From positions 1,054,001 through 1,118,000 of the forward strand of contig WWBZ02000082.1 of NCBI GenBank assembly GCA_011503125.2: a DNA stretch of 64,000 nt. The letters are read 5' to 3'. The notes below the pieces were generated by a model. It saw nothing but the letters and a program-made list of their open reading frames with translations. It did not search any database and was not told the DNA's origin. Positions within the stretch are counted from its first letter, which is position 1, and every line of letters starts with the position of its first letter. This document shows positions 1-11,019 of the stretch, piece by piece. The stretch comes from Botryosphaeria dothidea. Its lineage: Eukaryota > Ascomycota > Dothideomycetes > Botryosphaeriales > Botryosphaeriaceae. The translations under genes and the position numbers were made by a program.

Positions 1-1886
1 GCGACGACAACCAAGAACAACTTCGTACGTACGGAACGTTACAGCTCCGCTCATCAGCCCTGTCCCGCAAAGCCCCGAGTACCGGACCGACTCGTAAAAT
101 CCACAACGACCAGTGACATCTCCAGCGCGTCGACGTCGACCCCGAAGAAAAAGAGATACGTACCTCATCCATGCCGCTGATCATTTCGATAGGCACGCAC
201 CACCAACACACCAACACCATCACGGACCCCCATCCTTCCCCAAAACCAGCTTAACACGCGCGCATCCGGCTGTTCCTCATCCCCCAGCAAAGCGGCACGA
301 AAAAGAACCCCGTGCCGCCCCGAGATGTCCGATGCAGTGTTTCCTCGATCGCAACACATGTTCCGCACGTGGCCGCTCGCACCATCTACCGGACCGACGT
401 AGCACCCAAAAGAACGCTACGCTGCCGCCCACTTGGCCGCCACTCGTCATTCGTTAATTCGGAGAGGCGGCGCAAGTGCCAGTATGAGGACCAGCTCTCT
501 GATTGCGACGATGACAGATATTTCAGCCCCTCCCAAAAAGAAGTAAGAGGGGCAAAACGGTCCGTCCGGGCGCCTTGGGGCGGCCGCCGTTGAGGCCTTT
601 ATTAGCTGGACTGTCAATATAATGACCGTGCGCGTCACCGTTGAAAAGGGATCCGTGATGGGCATTTTCGCTAGTCCACCTGTCTTTCGGTAGCTCGCTC
701 AACCTCGGAACTACGGATTTGGAAGTGTCCTTGACTCAAGAGATGTGCAATTGACCACGATTGATTAGATTGTAGTAGTGCGGTGGTGCTGACAATATGG
801 ATGACGACTATAGTGCAAGCAGTTCGATACTTGCATAAACACGGTAGTCTTTGCGAATATCATCATGCGCATCCAAGCATGTTTCATGTCTTCGGATTTA
901 TGGAGATACCCGTCTTTCCTGACTGTTTACGCTGACGTCTTTGAATTTTAGGCGGGCGACAGGGCTGAGCGAGCTGTATAGTTGAGCCGTGGGTATAATG
1001 GGTTTCAACTAGGATGACAGAAGCCTGCGGGCGGTGTGATGGGTGATAAGTCACGTACATTAAATTATGCACGAGAAATGGGCATTTGAATGCATTCATT
1101 GATGTAGTGATCAGCCTTGAGGTGAATACGAGGCTATGCCAACCGGAGATAGGGCGGGTGCATTCTCCGGGACTATTGAGAAGGTCGGAAGCAGTGGCAC
1201 ATCGGAGTCATGCGGTTTCAGCATAATCTAGTATATTGTATACTCTGTTTAGCTATCTAATGACGCATAACTACTCTCGAAGAACCAACCTTTTTTGTGA
1301 TTGCCGCTAGGTAGAGACATTGGATCTCTGCGGTTTTAGCAGGAGAGCCCATCTCGCAACTTGTCTTGATATCAAACAAACGTACACAGAGTGCACAGGG
1401 AGAAAGAAAAAGTAAAGCAAAGGAGTCGAATCGAACCTTTTCTCCAGGCACTATTTCATGCATTCCCGGACCTTAATCCCCATTGCACGGACGTTTCATG
1501 CATTCTTTGAAATGCATCCGAAGCCAATCATGAAGTACCATCACGGGACTCTAGTGTGAATGTTACCCTCGAATGGAAGGGAACAAGCCCCTCGGCTGAA
1601 GAAAGGTTAATAAGTGTGGTGATAACACCAGAGTTCCCTTTGGTAAAGAGGATATGAGCCGTGGGGGTTGAAAGGCACGACGAAGAGGCGAGAAAGTTCA
1701 CCAAATGGAGCTGTAATCTCCGAAATCTGGAAATTTGGGGTCAGACAACCAAGTATCGTGGTCGCTGTAAATGTCTTTGCCACTGTTCCACACATCGCGG
1801 TTGCTGTGAAAGTCATTGTGATCGATGGATTCCGAGTAAGACGGAAGCACCAAACCGAGCTCAGATGTCGACATCTCTTCAGATAG
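1..1886. other. Intergenic, no gene recognised
   Basis: No open frame here reads like protein and no splice-linked exons were found. A short direct repeat (TTTCATGCATTC) occurs near 1452 and 1494. The right part probably holds the 3' untranslated region of the minus-strand gene ending at 1887. Nothing else is seen. Confidence 0.6.
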
Positions 1887-3241
1887 TCACTCTTGCTCGT
1901 AGAGCTTCGGAGAGCGCACCATAGACTCTTCGAGAGATGTCTTGACGATGTAGTCAATCTTGGAACGATACCAATGGCGTTCACTGCTGTCCAAGCAGAG
2001 CTCGTCGACCTTGATTTCCCTTAGTGCATCGAGAAAGCGGTAATCCGTGCGAACGAGAGACTTTCGTCCATAGAAGGAGACTTCCATGTCCTTCAGTTTG
2101 CCGTAGGAAGAGATCTGACGCAGACAGTAAATGACATGCTCATCACGGACGAAACGGCGTTCCTCTGGATCTAGTTAACACGCTTGTGTTCGAGGTAGAA
2201 TAAAGGCTTTGATATCTCACCATGGCTCAGGTATGGAGTACTGGAAGGTGAGGCATCGGTGAACATGATTGAAATAGACCTGAGGAGCTTTCTGTCTATC
2301 AGCAACAGACGGAAAGATACGTGGGCGAGAAGTATATTTACAGATATGTTCGTAGGACCGATTGAATTGAGAAAGACCCTCATGTCTTGATATCCGATCT
2401 CTTTCTCTTGAGACTCCCAGTAAGGTGCGCGAGAGCCTGTGTTGCGCGAGAATGCGAAGGCGTTCTCGGAATAGAGCACGCTGCGTCCCTCGTTGTAGAT
2501 TTGTTTGCAGGTTCGAAGAAAGGCCGAAGAACGCTTGAAGTTCACTGGATGCGAGAATCTGATCGTGTCCTTGGTGACAAACAGCAGGCGATAGATTTGA
2601 TTACGAATCTCGGCTGGCAGCTCCGCGAACGTCCTCTTCGTCGAGTCCGCGCGAGTCTTGGAATCAGATGCTCCACTGTGGAAGAGAACACTCTTGCGAG
2701 GGCGGACATTGATCGTACTTCCAGTGGTCAAGCTTGAAGAAGACGTCTCCGTGCTGGAAAGACGGTTGCGCTTGGGTTGGGGCTCCGGTTTTCCACCGTT
2801 GAGCATGTTCCGGTCTATCTTCAGAAGAAAAGGTCCAGCGAAGCCCTTCGGGATGTTGACGGTCAAGTTGATAGACTGCTCATTCTGTCCTTCATCTGCT
2901 AGTGGCGTTGGCTCACGGGATGGGACGTCCTTTGGAAACAAGGGCAAGGCATCAACGTCGGGTAACGGTGGAGACGGAGTACGCTTTCTCTTTGGACGCT
3001 TCTTCTTCACGCCCTCTCCGTCCTCAGAACCAGACTCACTTTCCAGGCCGTCATCGTCGATGACTTCGATGGTGTCGAGGTAGGAGGGATCGATGGACTT
3101 GCGACCGGCACCGTCGCGGATGGGCCGTCCAGTGCGAGAATTGTAGCGGGTTTGAAGATCGCCGTCCCCAAGCTCGGGGCTTGGCTTGCGGCTGCAAGCT
3201 GATTTCGTCGTCTTCACCTTCGATGGAACTTTGCGGGCCAT
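1887..3241 (-). CDS. F-box-like / DUF7730-type protein
   Basis: Three exons read right to left: 3241-2342, 2287-2221 and 2170-1887, giving 416 residues. The start is the ATG at 3241, the first ATG in the open frame. Residues 1-200 are charged and low in complexity, with a basic stretch near 80-90 that could be a nuclear signal. At about 204-218 lies the pattern FAELPAEIRNQIYRLLF, typical of the F-box-like start of fungal DUF7730/2EXR-type proteins, followed by the usual RTCKQIYNEG motif. The 50-nt intron (2171-2220) is required to keep frame. The 54-nt intron (2288-2341) is stop-free and in frame; removing it restores the expected ISLLRSI junction. Fungal proteins of this type are numerous and mostly of unknown role; some may act as substrate adaptors, but that is not shown here. 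Confidence 0.8.
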
Positions 3242-4297
3242 CTTCGCAAGCTCTGAGGTCAGATGAGGTTGGGTGGAAGGGTTGGTGGGGAGATGTGAGG
3301 TGGGCGTGCGGTTCGAGCTTGCAGCGGAGGCCCGCAAGAGAATCTCACCACGCTGGAGGGTGGTGAAGGAAGAAAGATGATGGGCGGCGGTTGGGTGGGG
3401 GTTGAAGCAGACGAGGATCCAGGGCCTATGACTTAGTGATGTAGTGTCAGGCTGAAGAAGAAGGCGCAGGCTGCATCAGGCAATGGCCGAACATGGAAAG
3501 AGACGGAAGGGCCAAGCCCAGATTCACGACAAACAACGTATCTCTACATGCACGAATATGTTCGCATGAGCGAGAAATGGGCACTGGGCCCATCAAGCTA
3601 TTGTGCTCATTATGTTGAGGCGAGGCAATGTCCAGCGCACGTTGAAGTATGTACTTGCAGCTAGTGTTGGACTACCTCTGCCTGCCCACAGTGCTGCATC
3701 ATCAGCCCAAGTACTTGGAAAGAAAGTTGGGAGGAAAAGGCGAAACCCAAGTTGATTTACCTAGCTACTGCTATTATACAAACGTGGCCAGTGGACCGGG
3801 CAGCCCCAACAGCGTCGTGAGTTTGACCGCGTCATCGCGTCGCAGCAGCACTCATCGTGCCGACGCCGCCAGTGCACTCAGAAACTGTCCAGGCCTCTGC
3901 CGTTTCGATGACGGTCCATGTCTTCAGCTGAGGAGGGATGCCGACGTCGTCGAAGAGCAGTCCATCACACAGGAATCCAATCAGAAAGTCTCAAATTGTT
4001 CCTCTAAGGTGGTGAGGTGGGCCCGGAACATGTCAACAGCACCCACGCCGCCCGGCTTGCGCCCGGCAGGTGAGGATGCGCTGCCGTGAAGGCCAGCTCA
4101 TCATCTTGGATTTAGTTGTGTGATGAGGAGAAAAGGTCGGGAGGCGCGCGACGAGCGGAGAAAAAAGCGCGAGCTCGCGTGGGCTGCCGTTCGTGGGCTA
4201 GCGCGGGCGCATCGCGGCTTCGGTGCATTGATCCATCACCTCACCACCTCCGCCGCGATCGTCCAGCGCCCCATTGTTGGTACACAAGTCGGCAGCC
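3242..4297. other. Divergent intergenic region
   Basis: This spacer lies between the F-box-like gene (-) and the SHMT gene (+), so it should contain both promoters. A 146-codon open frame at 3649-4089 does not look like protein and has no homologous motif that I recognise. The last 150 bases before 4298 are GC-rich leader of the SHMT gene. Confidence 0.55.
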
Positions 4298-6082
4298 ATG
4301 TCGTCTTTCCGCTACACCTGCAGGGCCTCGCGCGCTTTGCTGGCGACTGCTGCCCGCCGACCAATCGCCCAAAGATGCCTGCGATCTCAGGTGGCGCGGG
4401 GCTACGCCGTGTCTTCGGATGACCAGCACAAGGTGCGCCACCACCATTCCCGCCGCCAGTGCCATGGCTAACGCTCCTCAAGCTCCTATCCTCGGGCCTC
4501 GCCCAAGCCGACCCCGTCGTGTACGATATTGTCGAGAAGGTAACCTATGCTGGACCATTTTCGCCCATCTCAGCGCATTGTTGACGAGCCAATGAGTCTT
4601 GCAGGAGAAGAGACGGCAGAAGCACTTTATCAACCTGATCCCCTCTGAGAACTTCACTTCTCAGGCCGTCCTCGATGCCCTAGGAAGTGTCATGCAGAGT
4701 ACGCCCACAAATATACGTGTACCGAGGGGATACTGAGCGGAGTCGCAGATAAATACTCCGAGGGCTACCCCGGCGCGCGTTACTACGGAGGAAACGAATT
4801 CATTGATGAAGCGGAAAGACTATGCCAGCAGCGGGCTCTGCAGACTTTCGGCCTGAAGGAGAGCGAATGGGGCGTGAATGTCCAGCGTACGTTGTCTACA
4901 TCCGGATTGCCTGACCTTGACTCATTTCTATTAGCTCTCTCCGGATCGCCCGCGAACTTGTACGCGTACTCTGCCCTGATCAACACCCACGACCGCATCA
5001 TGGGTCTTGATCTGCCTCATGGCGGTCACCTTTCCCACGGCTACCAGACTCCTACCAAGAAGATCTCCGCCATTTCAAAATACTTTGAGACGTTCCCGTA
5101 CAGGCTGGACGAGAGGACGGGCTTGATTGACTATGACAAGCTGGAGGATCTCGCTTCTCTTTACCGTCCCAAGATTATTGTTGCTGGTACCTCTGCTTAC
5201 AGCAGACTGCTCGACTACGAGCGTTTCAGGGCAATCGCCGATAAAGTCGGCGCCTACCTGATTGCCGATATGGCTCACATTTCTGGTCTTGTTGCTGCTG
5301 GAGTTATTCCGTCCCCTTTCACCGAGGCTGATGTCGTGACGACCACTACACACAAGTCTTTGCGAGGGCCCCGCGGTGCCATGATCTTCTACCGCAAGGG
5401 CACTCGCCGTGTGGACAAGAAGGGTAATGAGGAGAGATGGGACCTGGAAGAGCGCATCAACGCATCCGTCTTTCCTGGTCACCAGGGTGGACCCCATAAC
5501 CACACTATTACTGCGCTTGCTGTTGCTCTGCAACAGGCGCAGTCATCCGAGTTCAAGGACTACCAGCGTACCGTCCTTGCCAACGCAAAGGCTCTGGCTG
5601 ACAGGCTAGGAAACTCGAAGGACAGGGGCGGTCTTGGCTATAACATCGTGTCTGGAGGCACTGACAACCATCTGGTCTTGATTGACCTGAAGGACCGCGG
5701 CGTTGATGGCGCCCGCGTTGAGCGCGTCCTCGAACTGGTTGGCGTCGCCAGCAACAAGAACACTGTTCCTGGCGACAAGTCGGCACTGAAACCCGGCGGT
5801 CTGCGCATGGGTACTCCTGCCATGACCACACGTGGCTTTACCCCCGATGATTTTGTGCGCGTGGCTGACATTGTGCACCGCGCTGTGACTATTACGCAAA
5901 AGCTGGACAAGGCCGCAAAGGAGGCGGCAGAGGCCAAGGGTAGGAAGAACCCTACCAGTGTCAACGCTTTCAGGGAGTATGTTGGCGAGGGCGAGAACGT
6001 GACGGACATCATCCAGCTCCGGAAGGAGGTTGAGGATTGGGTCGGCACTTTCAGCCTGCCGTGGGTCAAGAATGGGTCGTGA
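4298..6082 (+). CDS. SHM1: Serine hydroxymethyltransferase, mitochondrial
   Basis: PLP enzyme that converts serine and tetrahydrofolate to glycine and methylene-tetrahydrofolate in one-carbon metabolism. Five exons (4298-4432, 4483-4539, 4605-4698, 4749-4886, 4935-6082) join in frame to 523 residues, the usual size for the family. Residues 1-40 are Arg/Ala/Ser-rich without acidic residues, as in a mitochondrial presequence, so this is probably the mitochondrial rather than the cytosolic isozyme. Family signatures include [30 protein letters not shown] and the PLP-lysine motif [15 protein letters not shown] with Lys282. All four introns are 48-65 nt with normal GT-AG ends. The start ATG at 4298 follows a stop-containing leader. 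No key residue appears to be missing. Confidence 0.96.
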
Positions 6083-6346
6083 AGGTAGATAGCGCTGTAA
6101 CGAAGCGACTGTAACAGATAGGTACGAGATCTTTCTGTAAAAGGTACTACAATAGTTTGATTGGGAGTTGGAGCGATCTTTTTGGGTGAAGCCTTGTGGT
6201 TTTCGCGCGTCTACTTCGAGAACGCGCCCACATCATTTTCTATATCAACTTCTCTTCGCACTTCGCGTCTTCCTCTCCACCCACCCTCACACTCTGTCAC
6301 GTCCTTCAAACCCTTTGGCGTAACTCGCCGCGATAACTCGTACACA

Positions 6347-6829
6347 ATGCTGCTCTTCATCCTCTGCATCGCCATGCTCTTTAACCAAGCTGTCGCTTTC
6401 AACCCCGACGTCATGGGCATTGACTACACAATGTACCAGTACGCGTGGCTCATCATCATGATCGACTGCTACTTGGCTATCCCCCTCTTCTGGCTCTGGG
6501 CAAAGGGACACCTGACGCTTTACGGCGATGTAAGCATGGAGCAAAAAACATCTGGACTCCCGTCCCGGGGAGAAGCCTCACTGACGCGCAATCAAAACAA
6601 ACAGCTCATCCCGAAGGACTCCCCCAACTACGGAAAGGGCTTTCAGATCAAGCTCGCGCCTGAAGACTACCCCGGCTACCGTCCGCCGTCGCGCGCGCTC
6701 CCGGGCGTACCTGGTGGCGGCAGCGAACCCAACTCCCCGAGGAGCTCGCTGGGCAGCGGCCCTATCCACGCGCCTGACTACGACGACTCTGACTTCGACT
6801 CTGAAGATGTCGATGGCGATGATGAGTGA
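6347..6829 (+). CDS. Small two-helix membrane protein, unknown
   Basis: The first ATG of the open frame is at 6347; upstream codons in this frame lack ATG. A stop-free 75-nt intron (6530-6604; donor GTAAGC, branch CACTGAC, acceptor AACAG) probably interrupts it. Spliced length is 135 residues; unspliced it would be 160. The N-terminus is hydrophobic (residues 1-18, signal or first membrane helix), and a second hydrophobic stretch covers about 33-53 (YAWLIIMIDCYLAIPLFWLW). The tail is Pro/Gly-rich and ends in an acidic run (DDSDFDSEDVDGDDE). I do not recognise the family. The gene lies 264 bp downstream of SHMT on the same strand and convergent to the next gene. The membrane location is a prediction. 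Confidence 0.7.
   Translation: MLLFILCIAMLFNQAVAFNPDVMGIDYTMYQYAWLIIMIDCYLAIPLFWLWAKGHLTLYGDVSMEQKTSGLPSRGEASLTRNQNKQLIPKDSPNYGKGFQIKLAPEDYPGYRPPSRALPGVPGGGSEPNSPRSSLGSGPIHAPDYDDSDFDSEDVDGDDE
6530..6604 (+). other. Stop-free 75-nt intron, multiple of three
   Basis: Good donor, branch and acceptor, but no in-frame stop, so the unspliced message also encodes an open product with 25 extra polar residues. Confidence 0.7.
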
Positions 6830-7405
6830 GTGTTCTCATTTACTTCACCTGCCCCAGGAAAGCATTGATTGCACGCCAGGCTTCCGCGCGCCAATCGCAT
6901 TTTCCTCTTCGGCGTTGGAAATGATCTGGCTAACGCTATCTGAATCAAGACTCGGATTCAAGCTCCTCTTCTCGGCTGCTACGCAGACGGTCATGTAGAT
7001 GCTCAGCCGCCACGCGCTGAGATATGGTTGGGTTTGAGGAGATGAATTGGGACCACGGTTGGACACGGCACTTGAAGCCCTCGTCCGGATAGCTTTGTTC
7101 ACGAATTGAATCACACTCACATCCGGACAAGCGCTTCAGCAGCTGACACAGCATTGGTTTACTGTGAGATACCTTCAGCGCTAACCAACATAGCTTCCTA
7201 CGCGTATCTGCACGTACGAGCCCGATCAATGCTTTAAATGAATGGTGAGATATCATTACCATTACTTTCAATCTCGCTGATGATTTGGGGGTATCAGAAA
7301 ACAAGACGATATACACAAAGACCAGAAAAAATCCACACCACTCCACCTCCAAAGAAGAACACGTCACTTATGCGTCGTCCCCAACAGCTCCTACGAGTGC
7401 TGTCC
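6830..7405. other. Convergent 3' intergenic region
   Basis: Spacer between two convergent genes. It should hold both 3' ends. No coding signal or RNA gene was seen. Confidence 0.6.
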
Positions 7406-7915
7406 CTACTGCTGGACGTACAGCTGGGTTGCGTCCCCTTCCTGCCCCTTCAACGGATCGTAGGCAGCCGGGGAGGCGCCGCCGGCGATCAGCGCCTTGT
7501 TGCGCTTCCGCTCGCGCGCGAGCAGGATCAGCGTCACGAAGAAGGCTAGCGCGAACGGCACGCCGACGCCGACGCCCAGCCCAGCCATCTGAGCGCCCGT
7601 GTACCCGTCGCCGGGCCCGCAGAGGCCGCCGGGCGACGAGTCGTTCTGGGCGCCAGCGGTTGCGGAGGAGGAGCTGGAGGCGGTGGCGGAGAGCTGGGCG
7701 GCGCGCGGCATGACGACGTTGGGGACGTTAATGCTCGATATGCAGTCGTCGAACGAGGTGCCTTCATTGCCTGGGGTGGAGGAGCTGTCAGCTTCTGATC
7801 ATAGCGGCAAGAATGCTAGTTGAAAGGGCAGAAGAATGGGCCGGGACGTACTGTCGTTGCAGTATTGTGTGCATGCCTCGGATATGGCGCCGTCGGGGTA
7901 GTAACAGGTGCTCAT
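7406..7915 (-). CDS. Small Cys-containing single-pass membrane protein
   Basis: Two exons (7915-7852 and 7770-7406) around an 81-nt intron with a GCTGAC branch give 142 residues. The N-terminal part has the pattern STCYYPDG followed by spaced cysteines (EACTQYC, FDDC), as in the short extracellular parts of many ascomycete single-pass surface proteins. A Ser/Thr/Ala-rich linker follows, then a transmembrane helix at about 91-112 (GVGVGVPFALAFFVTLILLA), then a basic stop-transfer (RERKRNK) and a short tail. In related fungal proteins a signal peptide normally precedes the Cys-rich part. None is seen here: an in-frame TAG lies three codons before the ATG. Either an upstream exon was missed or the protein inserts by the single helix. 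The function is unknown. Confidence 0.72.
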
Positions 7916-9066
7916 GGTGGGCTACTCGTGAGGAATGCGAGATCAAAGCAATTGAGCCGAACAACGAGCAGATATGACGCGGAAGAGGCGGTGAGATTCT
8001 CTTTTCTGCCGTGGAGGGTAGAAGTGTCGTGCTCTGGGGGGCGGATGAGCTGTCGTTGATATCCACTCTAGGGTGTACACGCGTCCAACGGATTGTTGGC
8101 ACAACAGAGGTCGAGGGCAGGCGGAATGGATGGCAAAGAGAAGAATATAAAGGGAAAAGAAGAAGAGCCTGAAGAGCAGCGGGCTCAGAAAATAGGACAG
8201 GAGGCGGACAGTGCATGCGGCCGACTCAAGCAAGATCTTTCCACCGCCTTGAGCCAGCATTTGCACGAGAAACAAGCGGGATACTCCACGCAGCTAGGGG
8301 CCGCGCAATGATCAACGCCTCTATAACGAGCCTAGACGAAAGTACGGCGATAAGGCCAATGACAGGGCACTGTAACGCTCAGGCGCAATCTCCGCAGGGC
8401 GAGGATAGGCGGTGGGGGCCAGCATGTCTGATCCTTCGGGTCCACAAGGCAATGGATTTGTCGTCGCATAGGCACCATCGCCGCCCGTCCTATGATTCTC
8501 AGTGCCGGGCGGGAGCTTTGGCAGTCGGGGCTGTTGGCATTGCTAGGGCCAGCAGGCTGGTGCCGTTTGGCGTGTCAGTTGGCTGCCTGCTGTCCGTGCG
8601 CTCGAGGCCAAGGCCGGCACCAGAACAGAGCCGCCGGCTCCTGCCGCCCGCACAACCTCAATCCAACCCCTCTCTTCCTCGCCCTCGCTCATATGGCTCT
8701 TGATCGAACACACAGCTCTCAGAAAGCCCAGCCGGTGGCGTTGGCCCCCCTCGTCACAGACGTCCGCTGCCAGATATCAACACCGCATATATGTAAAGAA
8801 GACCGCAGATGCACCGAACGCGCATGTCTGGGATAAATGACACCAATAACAAGCACATCGTATTCCGTAAGTAGGCTTTTCTGCAAGGGCTGGCATTGAT
8901 TGTATTCTCGCTTTCACACCCAAGCGCCCAATCTACCCTGAAGCAATAACTGCCTGCACCCCAAAAGTCTCCTTCTGTGGATCCCCCATGTCCTGAGATA
9001 AACCCAAGATCCGATTACCCGCATTTCCACCCGAGAGAAGCAGCCGAAGACCAGCCGCCCGCATCT
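7916..9066. other. Intergenic, no gene recognised
   Basis: The left part is the leader and promoter of the gene starting at 7915. Open frames at 8215-8703 and 8492-8836 overlap in different frames and do not read like protein. The right end is the 3' region of the UIM-repeat gene. Confidence 0.55.
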
Positions 9067-11019
9067 CTACACGCATCTCTCGCCCATGTCATCCTCCGTT
9101 ACCTGTTGATCCCGGCTGTCCAACCTTCTCAACCTCTTCCTTCTTATGTAGTCGTCTACCTCTCGCGAAATCTGGACTTCCTCCATGGCTTGGTTCACTT
9201 CAGCTTCCGGACTCATAATGGTGCTAGTATCATCCTGATGCTCTGCCGGATTGTCTATGCCCTCGAAAGACCAGGTGCCTGAGCTTCTCGGTACTTCCTG
9301 GGGACTCTCAGGCTCCGCCGGAGCCTGAGACGGCGTCACTGGTGGCTGAGGGCGAAGTGCCAGGGTTGGACTGGACGGCGGCGAATGAGAAGGTGAGATG
9401 GCGGAACCGGCTTTCAAATTGCCTTCGTCGAAAGAACATGTGCTTTCAGAAATGCCCCTCCTGGCAGACTCCTGGGCATTCTCAAATGACGCTGTTTCCG
9501 AAGTCTCATCCTTGACTCGAGCAGCCATCCGCCTCGCAACTTCCTGCTTCCAGCTCTTAATGCTCCTCTGCAGAACTTCCTTTTCCTGCATTTCCTCTTC
9601 CTTCTCGCGCCTCTTGCGCTCCACCTCCACTTCCAGCGCCGACTCTTCCACCGCCCGTACCAACGCCGCATGCTCTCCATCAGCGTGTTCGCGCAGACTC
9701 TGCGTCGCCGCACTCTGCTCCTCGCTCCTCTGACGTCTCTCGTAATCGTGCAAACTCTCCTCCAAAGCCCGCTGCCGCTCGTCTTCCTCACGCTTTTCCT
9801 CCTGCGACATGAATTCACACGCGCTTAGCTCGCTCAACATCTGTTCCTCTTCGCACTCCCTCCTTGCTTGCTCCTCGGCGCTGCGACGCAGAGCTTCCTG
9901 GATTTCCAAGCTTACCCTCCGTTCCTCTTCGCGCTCTTCTTTTCTGTACGCCTCGGCGCTGCGACGCAGTGCCTCCTGAAGTTCCAGGTCCTCCGTGTCT
10001 TCGCTATCCTCGGCGCCATCGACGTACAATCTATGGGGGTGATGCCACTCAGAACTAAAACGTCAATCCTAACATGTCAGTTATCATCTTCACAATTGAG
10101 TCACAAATTGAAAAAAAAACCCCCATATGAATAGAGACAAGTATATTCGATATCAAAAGCAAAAACTCCAACGCTGTGTCTTTATCTTTCTTCTCCCACT
10201 CTTTCTTCTTTTAGAAGGGGATGGGGAATGGGTGTTCAAGGGAAGGAGAGTGGAGCTCACTTACGCAGAAGAAGAGCCCTGGCTGGATAAAGGGCTAACC
10301 TGCTGGCGACGAAGCTCGGAAGAGCTCGAAGAAGACCGAGGCTGAGTTTGGTCATTCTCACGGCCGTTGTCGCCGACGCCGGTGGTGGCGATGTCTTCAC
10401 CTTCATCTTGTTCGTCGCCGAGGAGAGGGAGAATGCAGTACGGCTCGCACTCGATCAACGGTGTGTCAATCACAACCCCATGCACCCCAGAAGGAGGGCC
10501 CATGTAGCTGGACGCAGACGGCGACTCGTTCTCGCTCGCAACGGGGCGGTGCACGAGCACGGGTTGGAGTTCGCGCTCGCGCTCTTCAGTGATGGGGGTT
10601 CCCTCGAGGATGCGGTACGGCTCGAAGTCGATGAGCGGCTGGTCAACCAGCACGCCGTGCACGCCTGAGGGAATGCCCTCGTCCGTATACGGGATGTACT
10701 CGTGGTTGGGGTACGCGGGCTGGATGCTAGGGAAGTAGCTCGGCCGCGGCCGCGGCACCCAAGTCGGGACTGCATGCTCCAGCGTGGGATTGCGTACAAG
10801 GCGGTTGGTCTCGAGCGTGTCGAGGTCGTACTGGTTGAGGCAAGCGTCGCAGAAGTCGCCGTTGAGGTGGCGCTCGAAGAAGGTGTGGCGCGGCGAGTAG
10901 AGCCCGCAGGTGCGCAACTGGAGGCGGTACGCAGTCAAGCACTGCACAGTGCGTGTGGCGTGGCTGTTGTGGCCGTGCTCGCAAGCGTGATGCTTGACAG
11001 TCTCGATCGTGTAGCACAT
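9067..11019 (-). CDS. Protein with four ubiquitin-interacting-like motifs
   Basis: Two exons, 11019-10265 and 10030-9067, joined across a 234-nt intron (donor GTAAGTGAG, acceptor CCATAG), give 572 residues. The second open frame has no ATG at its start, which supports the join. The N-terminus is Cys/His-rich (residues 2-60: C2, C13, H15, H17, C27, C38, C57, C60), possibly metal-binding. Residues 115-139 and 175-199 are a diverged repeat sharing PSGVHGV and PLI-EPY-IL. Residues about 266-280, 293-307, 336-350 and 372-386 match the UIM pattern (acidic block, Ala, then Ser), e.g. ELQEALRRSAE, QRALEESLHDYE, LVRAVEESALE. The charged segment continues as a coiled coil to about 430, followed by a Ser/Pro-rich tail. 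UIMs bind ubiquitin in other proteins; here that role is inference. Start at 11019 is the first ATG; upstream codons in frame lack it. Confidence 0.78.

Noticed and set aside
1425..1450. tRNA B-box-like sequence on the minus strand (GGTTCGATTCG)
   Set aside because: No matching A box, no acceptor stem and no T-stem pairing around it.
3649..4089. 146-codon frame upstream of SHMT
   Set aside because: No protein-like pattern, low hydrophobic periodicity, and it falls in the divergent promoter region.
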